Assembly (NCBI GenBank): GCA_964472305.1
Contig: CAYYJR010000005.1
Span: forward strand, 152,145-216,144
Source of the DNA: CAYYJR01 sp964472305
GTDB taxonomy: Bacteria > Armatimonadota > Hebobacteria > CAIYQO01
Reading direction: 5' to 3'
DNA length: 64,000 nucleotides
Each line of letters begins with the position of its first letter. Position 1 is the stretch's first letter. A model generated the notes under the pieces. The model saw nothing but the letters and a program-made list of their open reading frames with translations, was not told where the DNA came from and made no database searches. Below, in pieces: positions 25,664 to 33,719 of the stretch. The position numbers and the translations under genes are program-made.

Positions 25664-26497
25664 TTACATGAAATACCGCATTCCATGACGGTGTTCCAAG
25701 CCGCGCCAGAAGTTACGGAGGGCGTCCCGGGCACGAGGGGAGAGGGTGTTGGATCCCATCGGCAGCAACATCATCAGCGTATCACGATTGGTTGGGATGG
25801 GATTTTCGGCATACCCGATGATGTAGAGCGGCATATCATCATGCTTATCGTAGCCGATCAGATGCGCGCCTTCGTGGCGGCCCAGGTTGTAATCGGTGTG
25901 ATCTTCTTGCAACGCCGCGATACCGCACGGGAAATACGTCAAACCCCATGCCCAGGGGGGATCGGTGAATGGCGCGTGCACCACCACCATCTCGCCGAAA
26001 CGGTCGCCACGGTCGTCCAGGCGGTGCGCGATGAAGCGATCGAGGTCGAAGGCGGCAGTACCCGCCGTAGTGGTGATGGTGGCATCCTTCAGTGCAGCGC
26101 ACGCATCCACGGGTGCCGACACTACACGCACGGTCAGGCTCAGGTGCAGTTCCGCGATCAATCCGGACAATCCTTCCGCCGCCTGCCGTACCGTCGCCGC
26201 TTTTACACCCGGTTCGCCATAGACAAGAATCGTTCTCGTACGCGTCCAGCTGCCGCCGGGAATCTTCTTCCCCCTGGTCGAGGTTTGTGTCCAATATTGA
26301 CTGAAGCCATACAGTCCCACCCGCCAGCCGTATTGCCACAACGGTTTCACGCTGACGGTGTAAAGCAGGATGATGACCCCGGCGATCGCCAGAAAATACC
26401 AGGTGAACTTGCTGAAACGTAAATGCCGCGGGTGCAGGCTGTACCAGGGTACGGGGGTTGTGGTTAGCGGAGTTTCCGGCGTTGCGGGTGTGGTCAT
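25664..26497 (-). CDS. Membrane-anchored metzincin-like putative metalloprotease
   Basis: A 277-residue protein with one membrane helix near residues 33-50 (WYFLAIAGVIILLYTV) and a soluble domain. It contains HEGAHLIGYDKH (H208, E209, H212, H219), an HExxHxxGxxxH zinc site. Classical metzincins and archaemetzincins have HExxHxxGxxH, one residue shorter. A possible Met-turn follows (TLMMLLPMG, 240-248). The order resembles archaemetzincins, but their extra CxxC zinc site is absent. It starts with a GAGAGGAG site and follows the MscS-like gene by 148 nt. Protease function is inferred from the motif only. Confidence 0.7.
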   Translation of the reverse strand: MTTPATPETPLTTTPVPWYSLHPRHLRFSKFTWYFLAIAGVIILLYTVSVKPLWQYGWRVGLYGFSQYWTQTSTRGKKIPGGSWTRTRTILVYGEPGVKAATVRQAAEGLSGLIAELHLSLTVRVVSAPVDACAALKDATITTTAGTAAFDLDRFIAHRLDDRGDRFGEMVVVHAPFTDPPWAWGLTYFPCGIAALQEDHTDYNLGRHEGAHLIGYDKHDDMPLYIIGYAENPIPTNRDTLMMLLPMGSNTLSPRARDALRNFWRGLEHRHGMRYFM

Positions 26498-26645
26498 CAG
26501 TGACGGCTCCTCTCCTGTGAGGCACTCGATGATGTATTCGCCACGCGCGGAGGCATTCCCTGCCTATATCGCACTGGCGCGCCGTCCGCGGCCAAAAGGT
26601 CGTGGACGACGCGCAGACAACAGGTCGATGCCGTTGACGATGTCG

Positions 26646-27533
26646 TTACGCTGCTTTCGGCATCGACCCTCCGCCTTCGCTTGCCGGCGGGGGCGGCGAT
26701 CCGGGTGGTCGCGTGACGTGCTTGTGCATCAGTTCGCTGTTCTGCACCGCAATATCACCGCTGCTGGTTCGTACCAGCGTGAACGTCGGGTTGATCTGCT
26801 GTACGGTACCGTCGAAGTCGTCGGTGGTCACGCGGTCACCGGTGTGATACAGCGAACGCAGTTCGCGCCCGGCCAGCATATCCGTCGCGTATTCACGACC
26901 GCCCAGTCCGAAGGCAATAGCCGCGGCCAGGCCGATTGCGCCGACAATGATAGCAAACGCCGTGGTGAGGAACGGGAAGGAGAGCCCGATCATATCCAGC
27001 GCCATCGCGAAGGTGAAGAAGATCACCGCGCCCTGTACGATGCTGCCGAGGATGTCGGAATATGCGATGCCGGCTCCCGCCGCGGTCGCGTTCGTGAGGC
27101 GTCCCAGCAAGCTGGCAACCCATGCGCCGATAATCACCACGATTAGCGCCGCGAAGATACGCGGCAGGTACAACACGATAGTTGCCATCATCGCAGTCAG
27201 CACCGGGATACCCAGCACGCTGACCGCCGCGTTGATGGCAATCAAGAAGATAAACCAGTAAGCGATGATGCCCAGAATCGTGGAGGCATCAGTCCTTACT
27301 TCCGCGCGTCTAAGCGCGCCGTTAATGCCGGCGTGCTCGGTCAGTGTCTCAAAATGCAACGCATGCAGCACTCGAATGACGACGGCCTGGACCAGCTTAC
27401 CGACTCCCCAACCAATGAGCAAAATGATGATTGCTCCCAGAAACGCGGGAATCGCCGCCACAATACGGCTTAAACCGGCAACCAGGGCGCCAATCAGCGC
27501 CGCGATCCATACGGATGGTCCTCCTGCAGGCAT
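26646..27533 (-). CDS. MscS-like / conserved TM-helix repeat membrane protein
   Basis: A 295-residue integral membrane protein with about four to five helices (LGAIIILLIGWGVGKLVQAV, ILGIIAYWFIFLIAINAAV, LPRIFAALIVVIIGAWVASL, FLTTAFAIIVGAIGLAAAIA). These are followed by GLGGREYATDMLAGRELRSL and a beta domain (GDRVTTDDFDGTVQQINPTF) typical of the MscS middle domain. The tail is Pro/Gly-rich. It belongs to the channel-like family with pfam 'TM_helix' repeats; ion specificity is unknown. ATG 27533 has AAGGAGG upstream; the longer open frame above it is not protein-like. Confidence 0.85.
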   Translation of the reverse strand: MPAGGPSVWIAALIGALVAGLSRIVAAIPAFLGAIIILLIGWGVGKLVQAVVIRVLHALHFETLTEHAGINGALRRAEVRTDASTILGIIAYWFIFLIAINAAVSVLGIPVLTAMMATIVLYLPRIFAALIVVIIGAWVASLLGRLTNATAAGAGIAYSDILGSIVQGAVIFFTFAMALDMIGLSFPFLTTAFAIIVGAIGLAAAIAFGLGGREYATDMLAGRELRSLYHTGDRVTTDDFDGTVQQINPTFTLVRTSSGDIAVQNSELMHKHVTRPPGSPPPPASEGGGSMPKAA

Positions 27534-27691
27534 AGCGCTACACCTCCTTAGGTGGATGTAATAATGATGTTCCCGTCTCAGATGCTCATAACAAATACAA
27601 ATGTTCGTGTTGCGGCGCATGTCAACAAATGGCGGATTTTTCTTCGGGGGCGAGGTGGACCGGCACCGCACGCACTCGGCACGATTTTCGT

Positions 27692-27720
27692 TTGTCCCCG
27701 CGACGCAAGGGTAGTATAAT
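27692..27720 (+). promoter_or_regulatory. lptCAB promoter
   Basis: TTGTCC (27692-27697), a 17-nt spacer and a consensus TATAAT (27715-27720). The -10 lies in a small palindrome AGTAT-A-ATACT (27713-27723). The lptC start is 91 nt downstream of the -10. Confidence 0.65.
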
Positions 27721-27811
27721 ACTGAAGCTCTCGCCTGGTCGCCATGATGTTGCGCCCGGCGGGGTAATGTCTGCCGGCACAGCCCGGTACTGGAGGATAG
27801 GACAACCTATC

Positions 27812-28393
27812 ATGCGTACTGTGCGATATCTCCCATGCCTCCTGACCGCGCTGTGGCTGGCGGGATGCGTGGGACGGCAGGCGCCGCCGACGCGCACCCC
27901 CCCGCCCGCGCCGATGGCGCGGCGTACGACGGCGACCACTCCGAACGGCGGCAAGGTGCATTTGACCAATTATCGCATCCAGTTTCCCAACGAGGGGGCG
28001 CCGGTCTGGGTAGCAGATGTCAAGCAAGCTGACGTGAAATCCGGCGCCGCCATCGCCGAGGGGAGCGAGCTTGGGTTGCATGGCGTGACATGCACGATGT
28101 TCCACGACGGCCAGGAAACGCTGCGGGTGACATCCGACACCGGCAGCGCTACGTTGCGTGGGCGGGTTGCGCAGGTGAAATTATACGGCCACGTGCGCGC
28201 CCACGCGGTGGGACGCGGGTATCAACTCGACGCGAACGCGATGAGCTGGTCGTCGCGCGAGGATCGCGTGTCCGCGACCGGGGTGCGCTGGCTGGGTGAA
28301 GGATTTGCCCATCGCGCTGACAGCGGTGTTTTTTCGGCCACATTAACCCGCGGCGCCTTTCGCGGAAATGTGCAGACGCAGACCACCTTTTAG
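27812..28393 (+). CDS. lptC: LptC-like lipoprotein
   Basis: Probable bitopic or lipid-anchored component of lipopolysaccharide transport. The 193-residue product has a lipoprotein signal with lipobox LAGC (C19), a Pro/Thr-rich linker, then an OstA/LptC-like beta-jellyroll region (KVHLTNYRIQFPNEGAPVWV, AEGSELGLHGVTCTMF). E. coli LptC is not a lipoprotein, so the anchor differs. It precedes lptA by 21 nt. The call rests on fold pattern and context. Confidence 0.75.
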   Translation: MRTVRYLPCLLTALWLAGCVGRQAPPTRTPPPAPMARRTTATTPNGGKVHLTNYRIQFPNEGAPVWVADVKQADVKSGAAIAEGSELGLHGVTCTMFHDGQETLRVTSDTGSATLRGRVAQVKLYGHVRAHAVGRGYQLDANAMSWSSREDRVSATGVRWLGEGFAHRADSGVFSATLTRGAFRGNVQTQTTF

Positions 28394-28414
28394 CGTGGAT
28401 GAAGGAGAACGATC

Positions 28415-28978
28415 ATGTCGTCACGGTTGCTGGTGAGTATTGGAGTTTTACTAGCCGGATTATTGGTGCCCGTTGTGCTGGCGGCGCAGACCAAACCTGC
28501 CGCAAAGCCGAAAAACGTCGTGCCGTTTAAGATCACGGCGCAGACAATGACGGTGGATATGAACCAGCAACCGAAAATGCTGGTCTATGAGGGGAATGTC
28601 CGCTTCAAATCGCCGCTACGCGATACCTTGATCACCTGCGACCGGCTGCGCACGGACTCTTCCACCGCGAATGCAGTCACCGCGGTGGAAGCGAGTGGGA
28701 AGGTCAACCTGAGCATGACCATCCCGCCGAAAAAGGCCGGCGACCCAACGAACCACATTGAGGGGCACTCCGAGTTGTTGCGCTACACAATGCTGGAAAA
28801 GCAACGGGTGGTGCGGCTGTTGATGGTGAAAGAGGTGATGCCCACGCTGACGGTGACCGATCTCGCGAACAAGGAAGCGCCTTACACGCTGACGGGCGAA
28901 GTGATTGAATATAACCTGGACCTGCATACACTGACCGTGCAGAATGTCTCGCTGGAAAACAAGGGGAACGCGCAGTGA
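28415..28978 (+). CDS. lptA: LptA/OstA-like periplasmic protein
   Basis: Periplasmic bridge protein for lipopolysaccharide. A signal peptide (LLVSIGVLLAGLLVPVVLAAQ) is followed by the OstA_N pattern: ITAQTMTVDMNQQPKMLVYEGNVRF, then VTCDRLRTD-like strands and a terminal LTGEVIEYNLDLHTLTVQNV. At 187 residues it has normal length. Its stop overlaps the lptB start by four bases (GTGA), so synthesis is coupled. Confidence 0.85.
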   Translation: MSSRLLVSIGVLLAGLLVPVVLAAQTKPAAKPKNVVPFKITAQTMTVDMNQQPKMLVYEGNVRFKSPLRDTLITCDRLRTDSSTANAVTAVEASGKVNLSMTIPPKKAGDPTNHIEGHSELLRYTMLEKQRVVRLLMVKEVMPTLTVTDLANKEAPYTLTGEVIEYNLDLHTLTVQNVSLENKGNAQ

Positions 28979-29751
28979 GTGAACAGCAGGCGACCAATAG
29001 CATTAACCTGCCGCCGACCACCAAACAACCCGGCGTCCTGCGCTGTACCAATCTGGTTAAGCGTTATGGACAGCGGACGGTGGTGAACCAGGTATCCGTT
29101 GAAGTGCATCCGGGCGAGATTATCGGCTTACTGGGCCCTAACGGCGCGGGAAAAACCACCACATTCTACATGCTGGTCGGGTTGGTCCGTCCCAACGCGG
29201 GGCAAGTGCTGTTGGGTGAGCGTGACATCACTCGCTCCCCGATGTATCGCCGTGCGCGCCTGGGACTCGGCTACCTGCCGCAGGAAACCTCGGTCTTTCG
29301 CAAGCTGACCGTGGAGGAAAATCTGCATGCGGTGCTGGAGATGCGCGGCATGCCGTATCGCGCGCGCAAGGAGCGCGTGGATCGGTTGATCGACGAGTTC
29401 AGTTTGGGGAATCGCCGCAAAGCCCAGGGCGGCGTGCTGTCGGGGGGGGAGCGTCGGCGGGTCGAGATCGCGCGGACGCTGGCATGCGACCCGGCATATA
29501 TTCTCCTTGACGAGCCGTTCACCGGCGTCGATCCCATTGCCGTGGATGAGATTCAACAGATCGTGCTGAACCTGCGCGATGCAGGCATCGGCGTGCTCAT
29601 TACCGACCACAACGTGCGCGAAACGCTGGCCATCACCCGGCGCAGCTACATTATTTTCGAGGGGAAGATTCTCACTGCGGGCAGTTCAGACGAGATCGCC
29701 AACGACCCGGTGGCGCAACGCCACTACCTGGGCGATAGCTTTTCGATGTAG
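28975..29751 (+). CDS. lptB: LPS export ABC transporter ATPase
   Basis: Cytoplasmic ATPase that powers LPS extraction. Walker A GPNGAGKTT (54-62), signature LSGGERRRVEIAR, Walker B YILLDEPFTGVDP and the H-loop in LITDHNVRET are intact, and FTGVDPIAVDEIQ is typical of LptB. It carries a ~20-residue N-terminal extension over E. coli LptB. It starts with GTG. lptF, lptG and lptD are not nearby. Confidence 0.93.
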   Translation: MSEQQATNSINLPPTTKQPGVLRCTNLVKRYGQRTVVNQVSVEVHPGEIIGLLGPNGAGKTTTFYMLVGLVRPNAGQVLLGERDITRSPMYRRARLGLGYLPQETSVFRKLTVEENLHAVLEMRGMPYRARKERVDRLIDEFSLGNRRKAQGGVLSGGERRRVEIARTLACDPAYILLDEPFTGVDPIAVDEIQQIVLNLRDAGIGVLITDHNVRETLAITRRSYIIFEGKILTAGSSDEIANDPVAQRHYLGDSFSM

Positions 29752-29757
29752 AGGCGC

Positions 29758-30738
29758 TCAGTTGCCCAGGTCTTCAAGTTCAGCCGGTGTGAAGCCGTTT
29801 ATCCGCCCATTTAATACGCTGAAGCCAAAGACAAAGGCATAGGTTTTGCCCGTTTGGTCGGAGGCGGTGGCGGCCAGCGTGTGCTGCCCATCGAGCAGCG
29901 GTAGTGTCTCCAGTTCGTAGGTGTGTACCCCGACACCTTTGAAGGTGCGCAATTCCACGCCGTCCAACTGCAGCCGGATGGCCGCGACCGGACCATAACC
30001 CAGCATCTCCACCCGTACCGTCCCGCAGAAGGGTGCGATATGCTGCGACGGTCCGCGGTCGGATAGCTCGATGCCGTTCAGCGTAATGCGCATGTCGGCG
30101 GCCCAGATCTGATTATCGTCTTTCGTGGGCGGGGTAATGAGGGCGATGGGAGCGCGGGTATCGAGCCAATCCGTCGGTGATTTTATCAGGGGGATCGCCA
30201 CCGCGGAGGGGAATTTGTTTTCGCGCAGCGTCTCCTCGATCAACGCCGCCATGGCGACGATAATCTGTGCCATGGTCAGCCGATACGAGGTTTCGAACTT
30301 CATGCCGTACGGCAGTTTGTGTCCGGGGGCTTCCGCCATCTGCAGCCAGAGCGGCGCATAATTGCCGATATCCACGCTGGGGACGGCGATAACCTGGCCG
30401 GGACGTTTCGGCTCGTGCTGGGGATCGAACGCCGGACCGTTCAGGTCGAGAATCATCAATGGTACCTGTGTGGGAAACGCTTTGTTTTCCTTCCAGGCAA
30501 CCGTCGCACGAGCGAGCAACTCGAAAACCGAGGGTGCGGTGACGATCATCTGATGGCCGTTCGCCATGGTCATCTGGAACGAGGGTGGCAATACATTGGT
30601 CTTGCTGACCTGTGCTGTTATCGTCTTGGCGAGGAGAATGATGTCATTGCCGTTAAAAGTGATGTCCTGGGCACGGGCAACCCCCGATAAAACCAGAACC
30701 GTTATCATAGTGAGTGCCAGAATCGTCGCATATCTCAT
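29758..30738 (-). CDS. Secreted protein with C-terminal Ig-like fold, function unknown
   Basis: A 326-residue protein with a clean signal peptide (ILALTMITVLVLSGVARA). Residues ~40-170 include VFELLARATVAWKENKAFPT and a lipid-free mixed region that loosely recalls cell-wall-binding repeats. The last ~100 residues look like an Ig-like beta sandwich (VRVEMLGYGPVAAIRLQLDG, ETLPLLDGQHTLAATASDQT). ATG 30738 is preferred over a GTG at 30747 because AGGTG lies at proper distance. It has its own strong promoter. No catalytic motif seen. Confidence 0.7.
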   Translation of the reverse strand: MRYATILALTMITVLVLSGVARAQDITFNGNDIILLAKTITAQVSKTNVLPPSFQMTMANGHQMIVTAPSVFELLARATVAWKENKAFPTQVPLMILDLNGPAFDPQHEPKRPGQVIAVPSVDIGNYAPLWLQMAEAPGHKLPYGMKFETSYRLTMAQIIVAMAALIEETLRENKFPSAVAIPLIKSPTDWLDTRAPIALITPPTKDDNQIWAADMRITLNGIELSDRGPSQHIAPFCGTVRVEMLGYGPVAAIRLQLDGVELRTFKGVGVHTYELETLPLLDGQHTLAATASDQTGKTYAFVFGFSVLNGRINGFTPAELEDLGN

Positions 30739-30785
30739 CACGAGCACACCTGCCAGGGAGATTGGTTCACGTTTGCACCCTTTTC

Positions 30786-30814
30786 ATTGTAGGATACCCG
30801 CCCTCGCTTGTCAA
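30786..30814 (-). promoter_or_regulatory. Promoter of the secreted Ig-like protein gene
   Basis: On the minus strand a consensus TTGACA (plus 30809-30814), a 17-nt spacer and TACAAT (plus 30786-30791), about 48 nt before the ATG. Confidence 0.75.
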
Positions 30815-31034
30815 GGAATCGCATGGAACACGCCGGTTGCCGCAGCAGTGCGGTCAGCATCGAAAACGTGTTTCATCCGCCGATGATTGACCGCATAATA
30901 CACCAGCGTTGCTAAGCAGACAAACCATTGACTTTGTAGAGTAAATAAAGCAATCCAGTTAAAAATAGTAACATTTTTCTGAAATTCCAGTGGAAAAGGA
31001 TTAATCTCCCACATGGTCGGGTAGATTTCTTATG

Positions 31035-31137
31035 GCCCAGTGCAAAGGGGGCAGTCGGAACTTCGGTTCCGGCTGGCACTGGGTACTTCCTGTGAAATGA
31101 GGCCGTCGCAACTGGCATTGCGGCGGCCTCGTTTTTT
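31035..31137 (+). ncRNA. Candidate orphan structured small RNA
   Basis: CCCAGTGC (31036-31043) pairs perfectly with GCACTGGG (31076-31083). Inside, CAGTCGGAAC (31052-31061) pairs with GTTCCGGCTG (31066-31075) around a TTCG tetraloop. The two helices stack directly on the 3' side, and an eight-base AAAGGGGG bulge lies on the 5' side. A short linker with CTTCC, able to pair with the bulge, leads to a strong terminator. There is no downstream gene on this strand, so it is more likely a trans-acting RNA than a riboswitch. I do not recognise a known family. Confidence 0.5.
31099..31137 (+). terminator. Intrinsic terminator
   Basis: GAGGCCGTCGCAA (31099-31111) pairs with TTGCGGCGGCCTC (31118-31130), 13 pairs with one T-G, followed by G and six T. 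Best read as the end of the plus-strand small RNA. On the minus strand it could act weakly behind the KaiC-like gene. Confidence 0.8.
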
Positions 31138-31155
31138 ACTGCCTCCCGCGGACGG

Positions 31156-32574
31156 TTATTGCAATACCCGCAGGAAGGGTGCGCTGTTCGTTTCCACCAC
31201 GCACGACACCGGCGTCAGCACCGAGTTGACCGTTTTCAGCACCTGCACGTAGGTATAGTTCCCTTCGCGCCACAGGCGGATAATACCGTCAGCCTCCATC
31301 AATAGCCGCGCGCGGGTGTCCGGTGGGGTGGCTTCCGGATTGATGACGCCCAGGCAGACACCCTGGTAGCGCTGGATCATATCCTGCACCGGGTTGAGAA
31401 TATCGTAGATGAAATCTTCGCCCAGTGCCGTGGACAGGCGCGTGAAGTCCAGGAACAGCCGGCCGCGCCGTGCGCGGGTGGTCTGCTGGAAGGCATCATC
31501 CAACTGGGTGATCACGCGCGTGATGATGCGATCGTTCGCTTCCTCCTCGTCCGCTGCCTTGAACTCCAGTTGCGCGTCCGCGATTTCGTCGAAGACCGGC
31601 AAAATGCGCGCGGTGTTGGAGGCGAAGGCCTCTTTCAACTCCTCCAGCATGCCGTAGCTCTTCGCCAGCGTCTCCAGTTTTTCATAACGCGTGCTGTTGG
31701 TCGCAATCTCAAAAAGCATATCCTGGGCACGCAACGTTTCCCGCATCAGGTTCAGCACCATGATCTCCTGATGGAATTCGGGAGCGATCTCGAATAGATA
31801 AAATGCGCCATAGGGGATGCCGCCCCCGAGCAGGCGGTCGAACTCCGGCATTCCGATGGAGATGGCCTCCTGGTAGCGGAAGAACGGTTCCTGATAGGGT
31901 GGCACTACCTGTAGTCCACCGTCTTCGATGAAGAAGAGCGACTTGGCCGGCACGTGACGCGATCCGCGGCTTTTCAGCACTTCCATAAAGCGCATGCGTT
32001 GTGCGCCGATACGGTCCATCGTCAGGTGCAGCACGGCATCGGCGGTATATTCCTCCGACACGGTGCCCAGGACTTCACCTTCCACCAACTCGCGCAGCAG
32101 CATCGGGGTCAATCCTTCGCGTTTGAGCGCGTTAATCAGGCTGTAGATGATTTCGCGCAGTTCGCCGGGATTCGTAGCCAGCCGCTGGAAATGGGTGATG
32201 CTGTCCACCACCACGCGCTTGGCGCCGATCTCGCGGATCATCTCCGGGAAGATGCCTTCATGGCGCTTGATATCCTGATACATTAGATCGGGCGAGGTGA
32301 AAAGCACTTTTAGCTTGTCCGCTTCCTCCAGCGCGCGGAAGTCCCAGCCGAAGTTCATGGCATCACGATAGATCTGCTGTGGAAATTCTTCAAAAGTGAT
32401 GAAGAATCCCGGCTCGTCATACCGCATGATGCCTTCATAGATGAATTGCATACCAAGCGTGGATTTGCCGGTGCCGGGCGCGCCGGCAACCAGGACGGCG
32501 TCGCCTTCCAGAAAGCCTCCGTATATTAAATCGTCTAAACCGGGAATGCCGGTCGGAACTCGTTGCATGGACAT
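31156..32574 (-). CDS. KaiC/RAD55-like ATPase with degenerate second domain
   Basis: A 472-residue RecA-fold protein. Domain 1 has MQRVPTGIPGLDDLIYGG, Walker A GAPGTGKST (31-39), FITFEEFPQQ, and Walker B-like RVVVDSITHF. The second domain repeats the lead phrase (ISIGMPEFDRLLGGGIPYG), but no Walker A follows (FEIAPEFHQEI), so it probably does not bind ATP. KaiC-type autophosphorylation residues cannot be confirmed. ATG 32574 has a GGAGGAG site; the open frame above it is spurious. It lies 86 nt behind a MerR-type regulator on the same strand, and I infer an operon. The role is probably signalling rather than circadian. Confidence 0.85.
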   Translation of the reverse strand: MSMQRVPTGIPGLDDLIYGGFLEGDAVLVAGAPGTGKSTLGMQFIYEGIMRYDEPGFFITFEEFPQQIYRDAMNFGWDFRALEEADKLKVLFTSPDLMYQDIKRHEGIFPEMIREIGAKRVVVDSITHFQRLATNPGELREIIYSLINALKREGLTPMLLRELVEGEVLGTVSEEYTADAVLHLTMDRIGAQRMRFMEVLKSRGSRHVPAKSLFFIEDGGLQVVPPYQEPFFRYQEAISIGMPEFDRLLGGGIPYGAFYLFEIAPEFHQEIMVLNLMRETLRAQDMLFEIATNSTRYEKLETLAKSYGMLEELKEAFASNTARILPVFDEIADAQLEFKAADEEEANDRIITRVITQLDDAFQQTTRARRGRLFLDFTRLSTALGEDFIYDILNPVQDMIQRYQGVCLGVINPEATPPDTRARLLMEADGIIRLWREGNYTYVQVLKTVNSVLTPVSCVVETNSAPFLRVLQ

Positions 32575-32660
32575 GGCTTCTCCTCCAACTATTACCGGGG
32601 CAGGGAATGATGCACCATCGCACAGTGCGGCACGATCAGTGAACGTCGGCATAGACGTCC

Positions 32661-33305
32661 CTACCGGCGCTGCGGAATATAGCGATAGACATCAGAACCC
32701 GGGTAGCTGATTTTTTGAATGAAATGCTTCTGTTCGAGCAATTGCAACTCACGTTCGACTTCGCTCATTTCGCGCCCGAGCCGGATCGCAATCTGGCGCG
32801 CAGTATTGACGGTATAGGGATTCGCTTCGAAAAATGAGATCAACCGGTCGACGCCGCCCAGAGAGGTGGCAACGCCTTGCAGTTGCCCGCTGACACGATA
32901 AGTACGAATCTCACGGCGAATTTTCTCTGCCAGACCTTGCATCTGCGCCGTCTGGTTCAGCACGCATTGTTCGAGCTCAAAATCCGGCATTGACTCGATT
33001 TGCGACCGTTCCAGGTCGCGCCGTTTGAGGAAATTATCCGCCTCCGCTACGGCGCCTTCCAGGCTGTAGCCCTGGTCCAGCGCCTGCTTGATGAGTGCGA
33101 CTTTTTCCAACGAGATGAAATCATAACTGCGGTTTTTCTCCTCGTCGACCGGCGTGATAATCCCTTTATCCGTCCAATACGAGAGCTGGCGGATCGAAAC
33201 GTCACACAGCGACGCGGCCTGGCCGATGCCCAGGCGCAGCCGATCCATCAGCTCGCGAATATCAATCGGATGGAGTCCGGCCTTTTTCTTCTCGTGACTG
33301 GCCAT
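32661..33305 (-). CDS. MerR-type HTH regulator with C-terminal winged-helix-like region
   Basis: The N-terminal ~80 residues are a MerR helix-turn-helix plus wing (IGQAASLCDVSIRQLSYWTD, then KGIITPVDEEKNRSYDFISL). A coiled linker (FLKRRDLERSQIESM) leads to a C-terminal domain with VNTARQIAIRLGREMSEVERE, which looks like a second winged helix and not a metal or drug pocket. 214 residues. ATG 33305 has AAAGGAG; an upstream in-frame ATG at 33338 lacks a site. It precedes the KaiC-like gene, which it may regulate, and has two short palindromes in its upstream region. Confidence 0.85.
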   Translation of the reverse strand: MASHEKKKAGLHPIDIRELMDRLRLGIGQAASLCDVSIRQLSYWTDKGIITPVDEEKNRSYDFISLEKVALIKQALDQGYSLEGAVAEADNFLKRRDLERSQIESMPDFELEQCVLNQTAQMQGLAEKIRREIRTYRVSGQLQGVATSLGGVDRLISFFEANPYTVNTARQIAIRLGREMSEVERELQLLEQKHFIQKISYPGSDVYRYIPQRR

Positions 33306-33719
33306 CGTTGGTGAATCTCCTTTCGTCACACGTTGCATCGATATACAATCGGTAGGTAAAACTTAGCACAGCAATGTGTTGCTGGTAAGACTACTGATGT
33401 GAATCCACTACATGGTAGTGCGAATCACGCTTAAAATGTGTATTCATTATCATACAAACTCGGGTTATTCTCTGTTGGGGTGCTCAATGCCTTGGTCAGT
33501 CTATGGGTGAGACAGGTAAATATAGGATACGCTTTTTCCGCCCGTGTGCCCACCGGTCCTTGTATGATTTATCTAACAATGCCGAGTCGCGCAACACGAG
33601 AGCGGGTAGGGAAGCAGGCACACTGATGCTTGTCTCGACCGGCAAAGGGTGCTACAATGCTCGCGCGGCACCGGGTCGCCGGCGCGCATGCGGCGCCGTC
33701 CCCGGCGCGATCGGCTGCC
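33306..33719. other. Divergent region between the MerR-type gene and ribF
   Basis: The 414 bp hold two perfect short palindromes, CAGCAA-TGTG-TTGCTG (33369-33384) and CACTAC-ATG-GTAGTG (33406-33420), possible operators for the MerR-type protein, and the ribF promoter at 33630-33658. No coding frame is convincing. The middle part (about 33430-33560) is AT-richer than the surroundings. Confidence 0.45.
33630..33658 (+). promoter_or_regulatory. ribF promoter
   Basis: TTGTCT (33630-33635), 17-nt spacer and TACAAT (33653-33658) preceded by TGC, an extended -10. The ribF ATG is 61 nt further on. No FMN riboswitch sequence is recognisable in this short leader. Confidence 0.65.

Larger units (their letters stand above)
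30739..31155. other. Intergenic region holding a candidate small RNA
   Basis: This 417-bp gap between two minus-strand genes contains the promoter at 30786-30814 and a structured plus-strand element ending in a terminator at 31035-31137. The part between (about 30840-31020) is conspicuously AT-rich for this genome and could hold the small RNA's promoter, but no -35/-10 pair stands out. No coding frame is convincing. Confidence 0.5.
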
